From positions 14,200,475-14,264,474 of the forward strand of contig JADCRB010000068.1 in the NCBI GenBank assembly GCA_021464245.1: a stretch of 64,000 nt of DNA. The letters are read 5' to 3'. Made by a program: the position numbers and the translations under genes. This stretch comes from Carallia brachiata (Eukaryota; Streptophyta; Magnoliopsida; Malpighiales; Rhizophoraceae). The notes below the pieces were generated by a model that saw only the letters and a program-made list of their open reading frames with translations, made no database searches and had not been told where the DNA came from. Within the stretch, counting starts at the first letter, position 1. Each line of letters starts with the position of its first letter. Below are positions 12,890-25,095 of the stretch, piece after piece.

Positions 12890-15625
12890 CTAGTAATAGA
12901 CCCGCGCAATACGCGAGTTTAGTAATAATTTTTGATAATTAAAAAAATATTTTAATATTGAGTATTAATTTTTTTTTATAAAAAAAATGACTGAATGCAC
13001 GTGAAAATTTTAAATTTATTGAAATTTTAATCCTAATTATATTAAGATATTAAAAAAAACTATGATTGTTAGCGTCTATTAAAATAATCCAAAAAAACTT
13101 AAAATTAAGCTTAATAAAACCTAATTACCAAAAGCACCACATTAACATCTAGATTTTTTCTCTTTTTCCGTAATGTCTAATATATATATATATATACATG
13201 TTTACTTGAAAGAACAAAATTACAAAAATAAATTTATAAGTGGAGACAAAGTAATTGTAAGGCCAAAATAATTTTAGACAAAATATTACAGTATTGCAAG
13301 GAGTCAAATCGAACATAAACTTTACCTTGATTGATGCTATTTTCACTTTCCCAACCCTGTTTTGTTTTTCATCGGCGACTTGAAGAAACTGTTTCTTGAG
13401 CAAAGCGGCAAGAAAGGAAAAGAACAATTTTATTATTGCTACTTACTTATCCTTGTCTAAAGGAAGGATTTCAAACGTTGGGAATGGTCGAAAAATAAAC
13501 AATATTAATAGGCAGCAATCAAAGAATTTCTTTACCAAAAAAAAGAATAATGAATTTCCAAATACCAATAAATATTCTTACATAATTATAAATTAAAATA
13601 ATTATAATCAATTATAAGTATTAATCATGATGAGAAATTGTCTGAGCCAAAAAAACTAAAATTTGAAATTTAAAAAAATAAAAAAAAGAAAATTTTTTTT
13701 TATAAAAAATCACTCTAAATTCTTATTTTATGCAATTTCTAATTCATTTGGGTTCCGTTCTCCACCTCTTTGATGTCCGGCTGTCCTGTAATATTCTGCA
13801 TTAATCAGTCCATAATTTGTCCCCCTTCGTAATAGTAGTGGCCTTTTTAATGTGGTCAGGGTCAACGAAAACAACAGTTCATGCCAAGAATGAATTCACG
13901 CAAAAAGATATACTATTTCATATGTACTGGAAAAAAAAATTAAAAAAAAAAAAGAAGACGAAGAATTGGAGAAATATATAAACAAAAAAAAATCTTGGTT
14001 TTTTTTAATACAATAAACAAATTTCTGTTTTGATGAATTGAAAATTAAATAATTATTAATAGGTTGAAACAAACAATTAAAATAACTGCAATTAATTATA
14101 AATATTAACTTTAATGATTACTTGTTTGAAAGAAAAACTTAAAATCGGAAATTAAGAAATCTAATTAATAGAAAGCAAAAATTACAATGCCCAATAAAAA
14201 ATATTTGTACTTTTATAATATTAAAAAGGGAACTGTATGCACATGATAATTTTAAAATCTATTGGAATTACAATTCTAATTTTAATAGAATACTAAAAAA
14301 AATTATGATAATTGAAATCATAATTCTGTTGGAATAGAAAAAGAGGCTACAAATTTTTTAGAATTTATTAAATTCAAAAATTCAAGAATTGAGCTTTTGA
14401 AATCTAAGTACCAGATACTGTTACGTAAGTATGTTAAAAAATCAATAAAAATTTTAAAATAATTAAAACACCAATAAAAAATAATAACAAATAAAGTAAA
14501 TTTCATTGCGTCCCTATCATAATCAAAAAGACTCGATTCTCGTCTAACAATTGATTCTCGTCTTGGGCTAATTTCATTGGCGCCTGTCACAAAAATTTCA
14601 CCGTATAAGAACTCACCATGTAATGTGCAAGGGTGAAGAACATAGCAAAAGAGAATAATGGTTATTGGAATTCTCGCGTGCAGTGGCCAAAAATTTAGAT
14701 ATATTTTTAGTTAATTCAACATATATATGTATTGTGCGTGTGGATGACCGGTATTGGAATTTTGGTTCCGTGATTGAAAATTCAGATTTATTTTGAATTA
14801 ATTATACTATACACCGCATTGCGTTATGATCCCATAAAACAGTTTAACTAATATATAATGGAAAAGTTTAGAGGAATCAATTACCTGAGGTTTAATAACT
14901 TTTTGGCAGTTTGGAAGGCAAAATTTTCTTGCGGACATGGCCGAGGTATATGGTCTTCTTCAATACTGCCCGAAAAATAAATAAATTTCAAATAAATTAA
15001 CTTTTGTCATCCCTATCTTTAAAAGAATAAACGGAAAATAAAGAGAAAAAACAAACATAATTAAAAAAATAAAGAATTTGGTGACCCAATCCCGTAAAGT
15101 ACGATCAAGTTTATAAAACAGAATAGTCAAAGAGGAAAAATAGCACCGAATTCATAATTACAAAAAAAAAAAAAAAAAAGAAGCAAGCTAAAGGACAATT
15201 AATTAGATCCATATACCTATTTGGGTTGATTGGATGCATATACCGTAAAAACTATAATGAAAAATTTAAAATAATTATAGTTAATTATGAGTATTAATCT
15301 TAATGAGAAATTGAGAATTAAGAAATCTAATTACGACAAAGTAAAAAAATAACAATAATAATGTAATTAGAGAATATTTATGCTTTTATAATGTGAAAAA
15401 GAGGATACTATTAAAATCTATTGAAATTAAAATTCTAATTTTAATATAATACTAAGAAAAACTATAGTTATTAAAATTATAATTCTATTATAATGCAAAT
15501 GCTATAATTGTTGAGAATTTATTAAATTAAATAAATTCAAAAATTTAGAAATCAAGCAGTATTAGAGGCTGCCACGTAAGTAAGTGAATATTATATAAAC
15601 TTCTGTTATTATATTTTATATATGA
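12890..15625 (-). mobile_element. Helitron-like unit 3 (longest)
   Basis: CTAG at 12893-12890 and a GACCCGCGCAATACGCGAG hairpin from 12899 mark the 3' end; TC at 15625-15624 marks the 5' end. At 2736 bp it contains extra partial copies of the 5' segment near 13000-13150 and 14200-14450, so it is probably a composite. A less AT-rich patch at 13740-13900 is not recognisable as a gene. Confidence 0.65.
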
Positions 15626-17583
15626 CTAGTGATAAACCCGCGCAATGCGTGGGTTATTATAAGTATATATTTTTATTTTTATTTTATTTAAAAGAAAAAA
15701 AAAACTCACATTTATTTTTAAGAAAAAAAGGAATACTAAAAAATACTTTTTCTCTCTAAGAAAACAAAAGGAGAAATTTAGAGCAAATTTTTTTTCCTTG
15801 TCGAGTTTAGGATAAGTCTCACTAAATACAAATTATTAGAGGATAAAAAATAAAAAGAAACCATCAAAAAAAAATTAGCATCATCCAACCAATTAACAGA
15901 AAAAATATAGATAAAAAAATTTACCTCTTAATGGTATATGTAGAGAATAATACGTCAAAAAGTAGGCATCCAAAGACTTGTTGTCACATTCTATAAATTG
16001 AATACCTACAGAAGGGTAACAGAACACATATTTCATAAATAGATGCACAAAAATTGAATTAAAGGTATTGTTAAGTTGATGAGAAAAGTTATAACAAAAA
16101 AAAAAGATGATAAAAAAAATCAAACAAAATATTAAAATTCAAACAATTATCAATAGATATCAATCAAAAACCTCTCTTTAAGAAAATTAATAAAAAAAAC
16201 CATGAACTTCAAAATATAATAAAAAATTTAGATAATTATAATTAATTATAAGCATTAACTTCGATGAGAAATTATTTGCATAAAAAAGCTAAAACCTAGC
16301 ACAAGAATAATAATGCAAGCAAAAGATACTTATACTTTTATAATGCGAAAAAGATTATTGTATGCATATGAGAGTTTTAAAATTTATTAAAATTAAAATT
16401 CTAATTTTAAAAAATAATATTGCAAATAAAGAACATCTGTACTTTTATGATGTAAAATATGGACTGTATATATATATGAAAATTATAAATTTATTGCTAT
16501 TAATAAAAAAAAATTAAAATAACTATAATCAATTATAAACACTAACCTTAATAAGAAGTTGTATGAATGAAAATACAATTAAGAGAGAAAATAAGAAGAA
16601 ACGTTATTAAGTGAGGTGGTAGTGGGTGTCCGAGACCGTCTGTAATATGTATTACAATTAACAGACTTGAGATTAACATGAGGAATTGAAGTTTAGGCTA
16701 AGACTGATACGTGTAGCTGTTGTATAGGTAAAATTAAAATTAAAATTAGTTAATCGATAATTATATATATTATTGCCTATATTTCCGACTTCAAATAATT
16801 TGCTAACAATGAATGAAAGATAATAAAAAAAATAAAAATATAGACACAGAAAGTTTTTTCCTTTAGAACCTTGAAAGTGGAGGTTCTAGCAATATGAAAC
16901 CAACTTAACAGGGAGGTTCATGCAGTGACAAAATCCAAACGAATTATTAGGCTGCATATGGAGTAGAAATATGTCTTTTTGACACTTTTGTTTGAACCAC
17001 GAAAGAAAACAAATTATGGAAGACCAACAACATATATTCTGCATACCGTGAGGAAGAAAGAATAAGCCAACTCTGAAGGTCATATGAAACGATTGTGAAT
17101 TTATAGGCAGAAAGCTATAATGATGGGAAATGCATCTATGAATTTCAATCTAACTTGCCAACTACATCTTTTTTTTCTCAAATGCGAGTAGTGAAGTAAA
17201 AAGGATATCTTTTCTCAAAAATAAAATAAAATAAAATAAAAGGATATCTAATGATTGGTAAATAATAGTTGAGAAAATGTAAAGAATAGTTGTATTTTTA
17301 TAATATGAAAAAGAAGGTTCCAAAATTCTAAAATCTATTGAAAGTAAATTTTTTTTTATTTTTAATAAAATACTAAAAAATATTACAATTATTGAAATCC
17401 TAATTGGATTATAATAGTAAGAAAGACTACAATTATATTAGAATATTAAGAAAATTACAATTTTTGAAATTTTATTAAATTAAAAATTTTTTGAAATTGA
17501 ACTTTTGAGAATTTTAGTATTAGAGGCTGTCACGTAAACATGTAAATATTCTCTAAACTTCTGTTATTATATTTTATATATGA
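15626..17583 (-). mobile_element. Helitron-like unit 4
   Basis: This is the best-preserved joint: CTAG at 15629-15626, hairpin at 15636-15654 (ACCCGCGCAATGCGTGGGT), and the 5' TC end at 17583-17582. Partial internal copies of the 5' segment occur near 16340-16500. Confidence 0.7.
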
Positions 17584-19498
17584 CCAGTAATATACCTATG
17601 CAATGCACATGTTATAATTATATTTTTGTTTTTCTTTTATTTAAAAAGGGAACAAATTTTGAGGGTCGATTTTATTTTTAAGAAAAAAGGCATATTAAAA
17701 AATAATTTTTTTCTCTAAAAAAGGGAGAAATTTAGGAGTAATTTTTTTCCTTTTTTCTTTTATTTTCATTCATTAAGTATATTTGTGTTGCTAAACGTAT
17801 GTGAATATTGTAAACATGAATTGAGTAAACTATAATATGTTTAGATAATAATTCAATAAATTGAATTTCTAAGTTCTAACTATAATTGTTACTATATCTA
17901 ATTTAATAGTCTTCCAAGAAAATTAGTTTGAAATCTTAATTTCATAAAAGTTTAAGATGACGTGAAACTCTATTAAATTAAACTGAACAATTAGAAACAA
18001 AAACAACAAATAATTTTCAAATTTTTTATGTTTACTTTATTGTACAAAATTCTATTTGGAATAAGATTTTTTTTTAGAAAAAATAAATCTTAAATATAAT
18101 TAATGTTATTCTAAATATATGTAGTGCTACCCTAAATCTTAATTTTCTAAAAAGGATTTTTTTCAAAAATTTTTTAATGCAGTATGGATGATTTCAAAAA
18201 ATTTATACCGAGTATAAATAGTGAAGGGATGAATTTGTCTGAACGTATACTTTTACTGCTATCACAAACGTGGACATTATTAGGAGAAATTTTTGAGTTA
18301 ATTTAGTTGACCCATATATGGTGATGAGTTCTATTGGAGAAATAGTGACAATGACGATTCAGGGTATTAGTGTCTTAAGCTGCTCCTCGGGTCACAATAA
18401 ATTTATCCAAGTTTCAACTAAAAAAAAAACCTGTTGAAAAATGGCCCACTAACCCGTTCCCGTGGGAAGGATCTTGTTGCATTAGGGAAGGTTCTAGTAC
18501 AGTGTAAGGATGTTAATCTTCTTACTTCAAAAGTTACGATGGATCCTCTATTAAATCAAATTTGTATATACATGTATATATAACTGTTCAAACAACTACT
18601 GTTCAATTGTTCAAACAACTATGAAAAATAATTAATAATTATTAGTAAGTGCCAATCACTTTTTTTTAAAAAAAAAATTGAACTTGCAAATTTTAATTAG
18701 TTGGGGGAAATAATTTTAGATAGTACAAAAATTTTATCAAAGAAAGAAAGGATAGTTATAAATCACCTTGATTAGGTGGGTTTGTTTTAGATGCTCTTGA
18801 TCTCATCAAAAAAATTTCTATATGCTAATATCAATCCGATCAAATTTATGTCCCAAATTTTGGCCATAAATCTTGAATTGAACCTATAAAAGTAAAACAG
18901 CAACAAAAAAATAGTAAAGTAAGAATAGACAAAAGCAAAAAAAATCCAATTCATAAAAAAGTTTGGAACCAAAGAAAGAGAGAATTCAATTTATCAAAAT
19001 AATTTGTAAAAAAAAAAAACTTATCAAAATAATTAAGTATTGGCACTAACCTTCCAAAAAGAGCTTCAATGAGAAAATTAATATATATAAAATTAAGAAA
19101 CATAGACAAGAGAAAACAAAAAGAAAAATAATGCAAGTAAAGAATAGTTGTGTTTTTATAGTGTGAAAAATAGGATTGCATGCCTATGAGAATTTTAAAA
19201 TATATTAAAATGAAAATTCTAATTTTAATAAAATATTAAGAAAAACTACAATTATTGCAATCTTACAATAATTGAAATCATAATTCTATTACCATAGAAT
19301 AATTGTTGAGAATATTAAAAATGATTACAATTATAAAAATTTAAATCTCTATCAGAACACTACAAAGACTGCAATTATTGAAATTTTATTAAATAAAAAA
19401 ATCAAAAATCTAAAAATTAAGCTTTTGAGAAATCTAACACTATAGACTACCATGTAAGGATGTAAATATTCTCTATACTTTTGTTATTATATTTTATA
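17584..19498 (-). mobile_element. Helitron-like unit 5
   Basis: The 3' terminus has decayed to CTGG (17587-17584) with a weak hairpin (ACCTATGCAATGCACATGT), but the adjoining 5' sequence of unit 4 is well preserved. The unit ends at 19498, where the 5' terminus lacks the first bases (starts TATAAAATATAAT). Confidence 0.6.
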
Positions 19499-21494
19499 CT
19501 AGAAAATAACCCACACAATGCGCGGGATCAATAATTTTTTTTTAGGTTAGTTATGCATGCATATTTTTGAAATCTGAACAATTTAACTACCCATTCACGC
19601 ATTGATGATAAATCATTAAGCCAAATTTAGAGTCTTTAGCTGAAAAATAGATGGCTTGGAAGACATGCTGAAAAAAAGATGCTTTGGAAGACAGTAATTT
19701 TAACCTATACTAAAGAAAATACTTTTAACTAAACATAAACACAAAGAGATGGTTGTATTTAGGTTACTAATGGTTTAGGACTTTATAATTCAAGTTGTAT
19801 TACATATTTGTTGGTTATGGAAAAAAAAAAAAAACTAAAATTTCCCACATCACTAACAACCGGATAAAGCAATACTTGTTCTTTTCAATTTTTGTATTTT
19901 TTCTGGTTAACTTACCCTTAATGGAGTTCGGCACTACCGACTCGATCAATTTCAAAATTTTTGATAATTACACTATTTTATGCTTAAAGTTCAAAATAAT
20001 ATGAAAAACTATTGAACTAGATTTAATAATTAGAAATATTAATGATAATAATAATTTCAAATTTTTTTGGCAAAAGCAAAAATAATGTCAAATATTTAGG
20101 TTTATTTCATTATATAAAATTATTTATAATGATTAATTGGCCAAAAGAAATATACTTAGTTAATTTTTCTAATTGTATTATGTTAGTATTTCAAAATTTA
20201 GGAATAGATAATTTAATTCATATGAAAGACCTCTAATTTCCTTAAAATTAAGAAGACGTTCTCATGCAAACAAAGCCTCAATTTCTTTCCAACACAACCA
20301 TCAAACTGTGACAGTTTATACGGTAGAAAAGTATCTAACCCAAAATAACACCAAAACAACCTAAATTATATTAAAATATTGCTGTTTAATGAAAATTGAC
20401 AATTTGGGTACCTTGTAATATATCAGCTAAAGAGATTGTAATCTGAAAGTTTTCGGTAAGGTCCTTGATAGCTGATGATTAATGTTCTTGCACCGTCCAA
20501 TCACCCTTCAATCTTTTCTTCTTCTAGTTTTTGACCCGTAGCCCTATGTTTATATATATAATATCAAAGCCGAGGGATGCAATAGTCTAAATTATTGTTT
20601 AGCACATGAACACAAAATAACAGATTAGGAATTGAAGAAAATCTATATAACTAAATTTATAATCAACATATTCATTGACAATAATAAAGCTATAATCAAC
20701 ATAGACATTAAATTTAAAGAAAAATTACTTCGATGAAGAAACTAACATATGAAATTGAGAAATATAATTCATCATAATTTGATGAAATCTAGAGGATACT
20801 TGTGCTTTTATAGTGTGAATAAGAGGACCACATGCATATCACAATCCTATAATCTATTAAAATTAAAATTCTAATTTAAATAGAATACTAAGAAAGAGTA
20901 CTCAATTTTTTTTTAATTTGTAAGAATAGACAAAAATAAAAAAATCCAGTTCATAAAAAAGATAAGAAAAAAAATGGATCAAAGGAAGAGAAAATTCAAC
21001 TTATCAAAATAATTTGTACAAAAAAAACTTATCAAAATAATTAACTAGAGGCACTAACCTTCAAAAAAGAGTTTTGGTGAGAAAATTAATATATGAAATT
21101 GAGAAATATAGATGAGAGAAAATGAAAAGAATAACAATACAAGTAAAGAATACTTGTACTTTTATTGTGTGAAAAAAAATTGCATGCATATGAGAATCCT
21201 AAACTTTATTGAAATTAAAATTTCAATTTTAATAGAATGCTAACAAATACTATAATTATTGCAATCTTATATTAATTGAAATCATAAATATATTACAATA
21301 GAATAATTGTTGAGAATACTAAAAAAGATTACAATTATTAAATTCTAATTTTATTATAACACTAACAAAACTACAATTGTTGGTATTTTATTAAATTTAA
21401 AATTTTTTGAAATTGAACTTTAGAGAATTCAAGCATCAGAGTCTATCACGTAAACATGTGAATATTTTCTAAATTTTTGTTATTATATTTTATA
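19499..21494 (-). mobile_element. Helitron-like unit 6
   Basis: CTAG at 19502-19499 and hairpin ACCCACACAATGCGCGGG form the 3' end. The 5' end at 21494 lacks its first bases. Part of the body (around 20930-21060) repeats sequence seen at 18930-19060 in unit 5, showing that the units descend from one another. Confidence 0.62.
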
Positions 21495-22510
21495 TTAGTA
21501 ATAAGCTCGCGCAATGCATGGGGTTATATGAAAAATTGTAATTTATTTTTATTTTGTTTAAAAAATAGAAAAATAATTTTTGAGGATTATTTTTTTAATA
21601 AGGAAAAAGGATATTAAACAATAATTTTTTTCTCTCTAAGAATACAAAAGGAGGAATTTGGAAGTAGTGTTCACATAAAAATAAAAACCCTAAGAGTCCA
21701 GTAGAAGAGAAGAATTTGAATAGTACATGGGCTCGTAGTTTTTCTTAAAAAATAAATCACATTATTGCATGAACATTTTTATAAAAAAAAAAAAAAAGAC
21801 GTGAATCTGATTTGAGACTATGTTGTCTCCAAAGTATTAAAAAGAAGTCAATAAACTTGAAACTGACTGTTTAGTTAGATACTTTTTTCATGAAAAAGTA
21901 AATCTTGGCAAACCTCCCATTGGATTTAGCTAAAATTAAAAAAATATCAGAACCTAAAGACTAAAAAAAGAAAAATTAGAATCTCATGCAAAAAATACTG
22001 ATAGAGGCTTGCAAATAATTTGGGGCAACACACATTTTTAAGAATCTAGCACATGCAGTTTATAATTATAATGGAAAAAAAAAAGGTTATTTGAGGTGAG
22101 AGACCTATCTTAAAAGATAGGTGAGAGGCTCATAGAAGAAAAAGATGTGTGGAACTCAAAAAATAAAACTAAAATAACTGCAATAGAAAATAAAAAATAT
22201 AACCATGGGCAAACCAATTATAATAGATACTAATCAAATTGGGGACGGTAAGAGTGACATTAGATAGAAAATATAACTTATTTATGCAACAAATTAATTA
22301 TAATAAAAAATAATCAAATTAAACACTTAAATAACTGCAATTAATTGCAACTACTAACCTTGATAAGTAATTGTTTGGACGAAAAAGTTAAATCTAAAAT
22401 TGAAAAGTTTAGTTAAAAGAAAGTAAAAAAATAATAATGTAAGCAAGAATATTTGTGTTTTTATAATATAAAAAAAATTGCATGCATACGATAATTTTAA
22501 AATTTTATCA
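21495..22510 (-). mobile_element. Helitron-like unit 7, truncated at its 5' side
   Basis: The 3' end is CTAA at 21498-21495 with hairpin GCTCGCGCAATGCATGGGG. The body runs to about 22510, where the shared segment stops mid-way. No 5' TC end is present, so the right edge of the array is a truncation. The coordinate is approximate. Confidence 0.5.
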
Positions 22511-22899
22511 GGAAATCAGTTCTCGATGGGTATATATTTATAGAACATAGGGCATCTGAAGGAGAAAGATCAGATTAGTGGTTAGCGAATTTACTCAGAT
22601 AGAATTTCTAAGCAATATATATATCTGCAACTTTGCATGTATCGACATTGATGTAGAATTTGAAACAACAAAACTCTTCAAAATATCCAAATTTGTCCAC
22701 CGTAATGATTCTTTACCTGACTCGTCGAAAGACTCTCCTACCATCAACTGGATTTTGTCCTGAAAAATACAAAGCCAATGTGATTGCAAAGCAAAAACAC
22801 ATGAACGTTCAATATTTGATGTCGAAGGAAAGCTAAAGAAAACTAATGGGCTTTTTCCGATGGCTAGTCTCTCGTTGATATAATCGCCTCCTAGCAAGG
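22511..22899. other. Spacer between the Helitron array and the gag fragment
   Basis: This is less AT-rich than the array and is open on the minus strand (22897-22595), but the conceptual protein matches nothing I recognise. No other signal seen. Confidence 0.3.
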
Positions 22900-23145
22900 G
22901 TTAGAAATTTGACAGAACAACAACAAATTAGTTGTTTTGTTAGTGGATCAAAAGAAGTCAAAAGGGTTGATGTGAGAGTAGCAAATCCTCAAACTCTACC
23001 TCATGCAGCAAGTCTTGCACGACTCTTTGAGACCAAACATCAAACACAAAAAAAAAGCCACTCCTACCATCAACCCCAAACTGTCTACTTCTCAAAATTC
23101 CACGAACAACTCACCAAAACACCTAGTTTTTGCAATTACAAATAA
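22900..23145 (+). pseudogene. Ty3/gypsy Gag fragment
   Basis: The frame reads LTEQQQISCFVSGSKEVKR and later NPQTLPHAASLARLFETK. This is the pattern of the C-terminal retrotrans_gag segment of plant gypsy elements, in which a CFISGLK-like motif is followed by a TL-x-A-x-x-LARL helix. It stops at TAA 23143-23145. No LTR, protease or RT is adjacent, so it is an isolated scrap just upstream of the truncated TNL. Confidence 0.5.
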
Positions 23146-23440
23146 CCCACCTATTAAAAGACTCTCACCATCTGAAATTTAATAGAGACACAACAAGAAT
23201 CTGTGCTTCAACTTTGATGAGATTTATGTGCTATATTATAGATGCAAACATCTTCTCCTAATTGATTGCAATTGTGATGAAAAGGGAGAAGAGAGACAAA
23301 AAGGTGGTGAGCTATTATTGAGAATTGAAGTCCTAGAAATATCATTTTATGCCATCACGGGAGTCCAGACACTAGAAACTATGAGAGTCTGCGCAAAGAT
23401 GGGAAAATGACCTCTTACAGCCACTTCCTGTCTATTGCAG

Positions 23441-24628
23441 CATATTAAAAAGTTGAAGAAGATTGACCTCAGTCACTCTAGAGGCTTAGTCAAATTTTTA
23501 GACCCAAGAATTGCCCTAAATCTTATGGGGATAGATCTGACAGGTTGTACTACTTTGCTCAAGGTTTCATCAACTGTAAGTCTTCTAAAAAATTTTACTG
23601 ATCTAAGTCTGAAACATTGCAAAAACATTGAGAGTATTCCAAGTGCCATTGATTTGAATTTCCTTAAAACTCGTAATCGATTGGGTTGCTTGAATCTTAA
23701 GATATTTCTATCTCTTTCAAGGAACATAAAGAAGCCAATACTAAATGAAACTGTAATAATCAAAGAAGTGCCCTCTTTAGTAGACTGTCTAACTAGACTT
23801 GTTGAATTGAGCCTTATAGCATGTGTTGAGCTTGAGGTTCTTCCAAGCACCATTTGCAAGTCAAAATCTCTAGAAAGACTTGATTTGCATTATTGCTCAA
23901 ATCAAAAGAGTTTTCCAAATATCTTGGAGGTCATGGATAATATGACATTCCTTTCTTTGAATAGAACGGCACTTGAAAGAGCTACCCTCTTTGATTGACA
24001 ATCTCAAGGGGCTTATTTTTTAAAAAAATGTATGAATGCAAGAATCTTATTTATCTTATTGAAAGTTTAACTAATTTGAAAGCTCTTTTGGTGTTTGAGC
24101 TTTCTAGTTGTTGGAAGTTGGAAAAGCTCCCAAGTAACTTGTACCTAAAGTTTGTGGAAGTAGTTGGAATCAAAGGTTGAAATTCTAATGGTCTATCTTT
24201 GCTTCCATTACTAGGCTTGTCTTGATTTTCTAAACTAGTTATTACAGACTATGATCTCTCGACCTTGCCTATAGACCTTGGCTGCCTGTCCTTTTTATTT
24301 TCACTAGGTTTAAGTGCGAACAATTTTGAGACAATGCTGGCAAGCATCAAATAGCTTTCTCATCTAAAAAAGCTATACATCGGTGACTGCTGGAGACTTC
24401 GAGCATTACTAGAGGTTCCTCATAGTCTAGAATTTATAGATGCACATGACTGCATATCACTGAGAACAATATCTAGCCTAAGTCAGATTTTTCAATTGGA
24501 ACCTAACCACCATTCATGAAGTTTGCATTCATAGGCCTTCGTATTTTATAATTGCATTGAATTGTGCGAAAATGCATGGACCGATGTCTCAAAAAAATGC
24601 TCCGTGGAGAATTCAACGTTCCACAAAG
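23441..24628 (+). pseudogene. TNL pseudogene, LRR exon (3' half of a second resistance gene)
   Basis: An acceptor (TCTATTGCAG, ending 23440) precedes HIKKLKKIDLSHSRGLVKF, the usual start of the second LRR exon of TNL genes. LRR units continue (GIDLTGCTTL, LKHCKNIESIP, KEVPSLVDCLTRL, LDLHYCSNQKSFP). The frame breaks near 23975-24000, where an LPSSIDNLKGL-type repeat is expected, and more stops follow at about 24180, 24224, 24350 and 24520. Recognisable sequence resumes in other frames (LPIDLGCLSFLFSLGLSANN; VPHSLEFIDAHDCISL) to about 24628, with a possible donor GTACTA. No TIR or NB-ARC sequence lies upstream. The gene continues at 29913-30427 beyond inserted elements. It is clearly non-functional. 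Confidence 0.85.
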
Positions 24629-24809
24629 GTACTAAAAGATAATTGTGATTTCTCTTCTTTCTCTCTCTCTCTCTCTTTCTCATTGTTGGTGTCCATGCCT
24701 TGTTCATTCTGAGTTGGGTTTTGAATTTTGTGGTATAGGCAATCAATTTGCCGAATAATATTAAATGTACTATGTTGGAAGTAAAATCTCAGAGTGTTTT
24801 GGATACAAA

Positions 24810-25006
24810 TGATAAATCTAAGCGAAGCAACGATAATTTGAGAGAATAGTAATTTCAGTTCTATTGAACCCTCTGTAAAGAGATCTTTAAATAAGAATAC
24901 AAAGTTGCAGTACCATCTAACTAACTATATAATTGAATTTATCTCTCGATAAGATAACAAGAAGGTAAATTTAAATAGAATAATGAAGGATAACTATTAT
25001 CTTATA
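24810..25006 (-). repeat. 3' LTR of the copia element
   Basis: On + it begins TGATAAATCTAAG and ends ACTATTATCTTATA. It matches 29258-29456 with scattered differences, which implies an old insertion. The outer edge, taken from the match, is good to a few bases. Confidence 0.8.
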
Positions 25007-25095
25007 TACCTCGCAAGTTGGAGGCGGCGTCAATGACTCCAATCTCAAACCGTAAGAGAAGAAATCATTGACATAATAGTGGTTTGGTTAGACAA

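Larger units (their letters stand above)
9455..22510 (-). repeat. Head-to-tail tandem array of seven Helitron-like units
   Basis: The same module recurs at about 11.3, 12.9, 15.6, 17.6, 19.5 and 21.5 kb. Read on the minus strand, each junction has a GC-rich hairpin (about CCCGCGCATTGCGCGGG), about 11 bases, then CTAG or CTAA. This is followed directly by TCATATATAAAATATAAT or a shortened form, then a conserved ACGTGGCAGCCTC-like segment. Hairpin plus CTRR is the Helitron 3' end, and TC is the Helitron 5' start. A 3' end therefore abuts a 5' end at each joint. Unit bodies share segments such as TTTTATAATGTGAAAAAGAG and AATTATAAGTATTAAC. No Rep/helicase coding sequence is visible, so the units are non-autonomous. 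Confidence 0.78.

Noticed and set aside
19795..20236. Two overlapping-range open frames on + inside Helitron unit 6
   Set aside because: Low-complexity, F/I/N/K-rich products of AT-rich DNA.
9455..22510. Satellite DNA or CRISPR-like array
   Set aside because: Units are 1-2.7 kb with diverged bodies and Helitron-type ends. There are no short regular repeats and spacers, and the sequence is eukaryotic.
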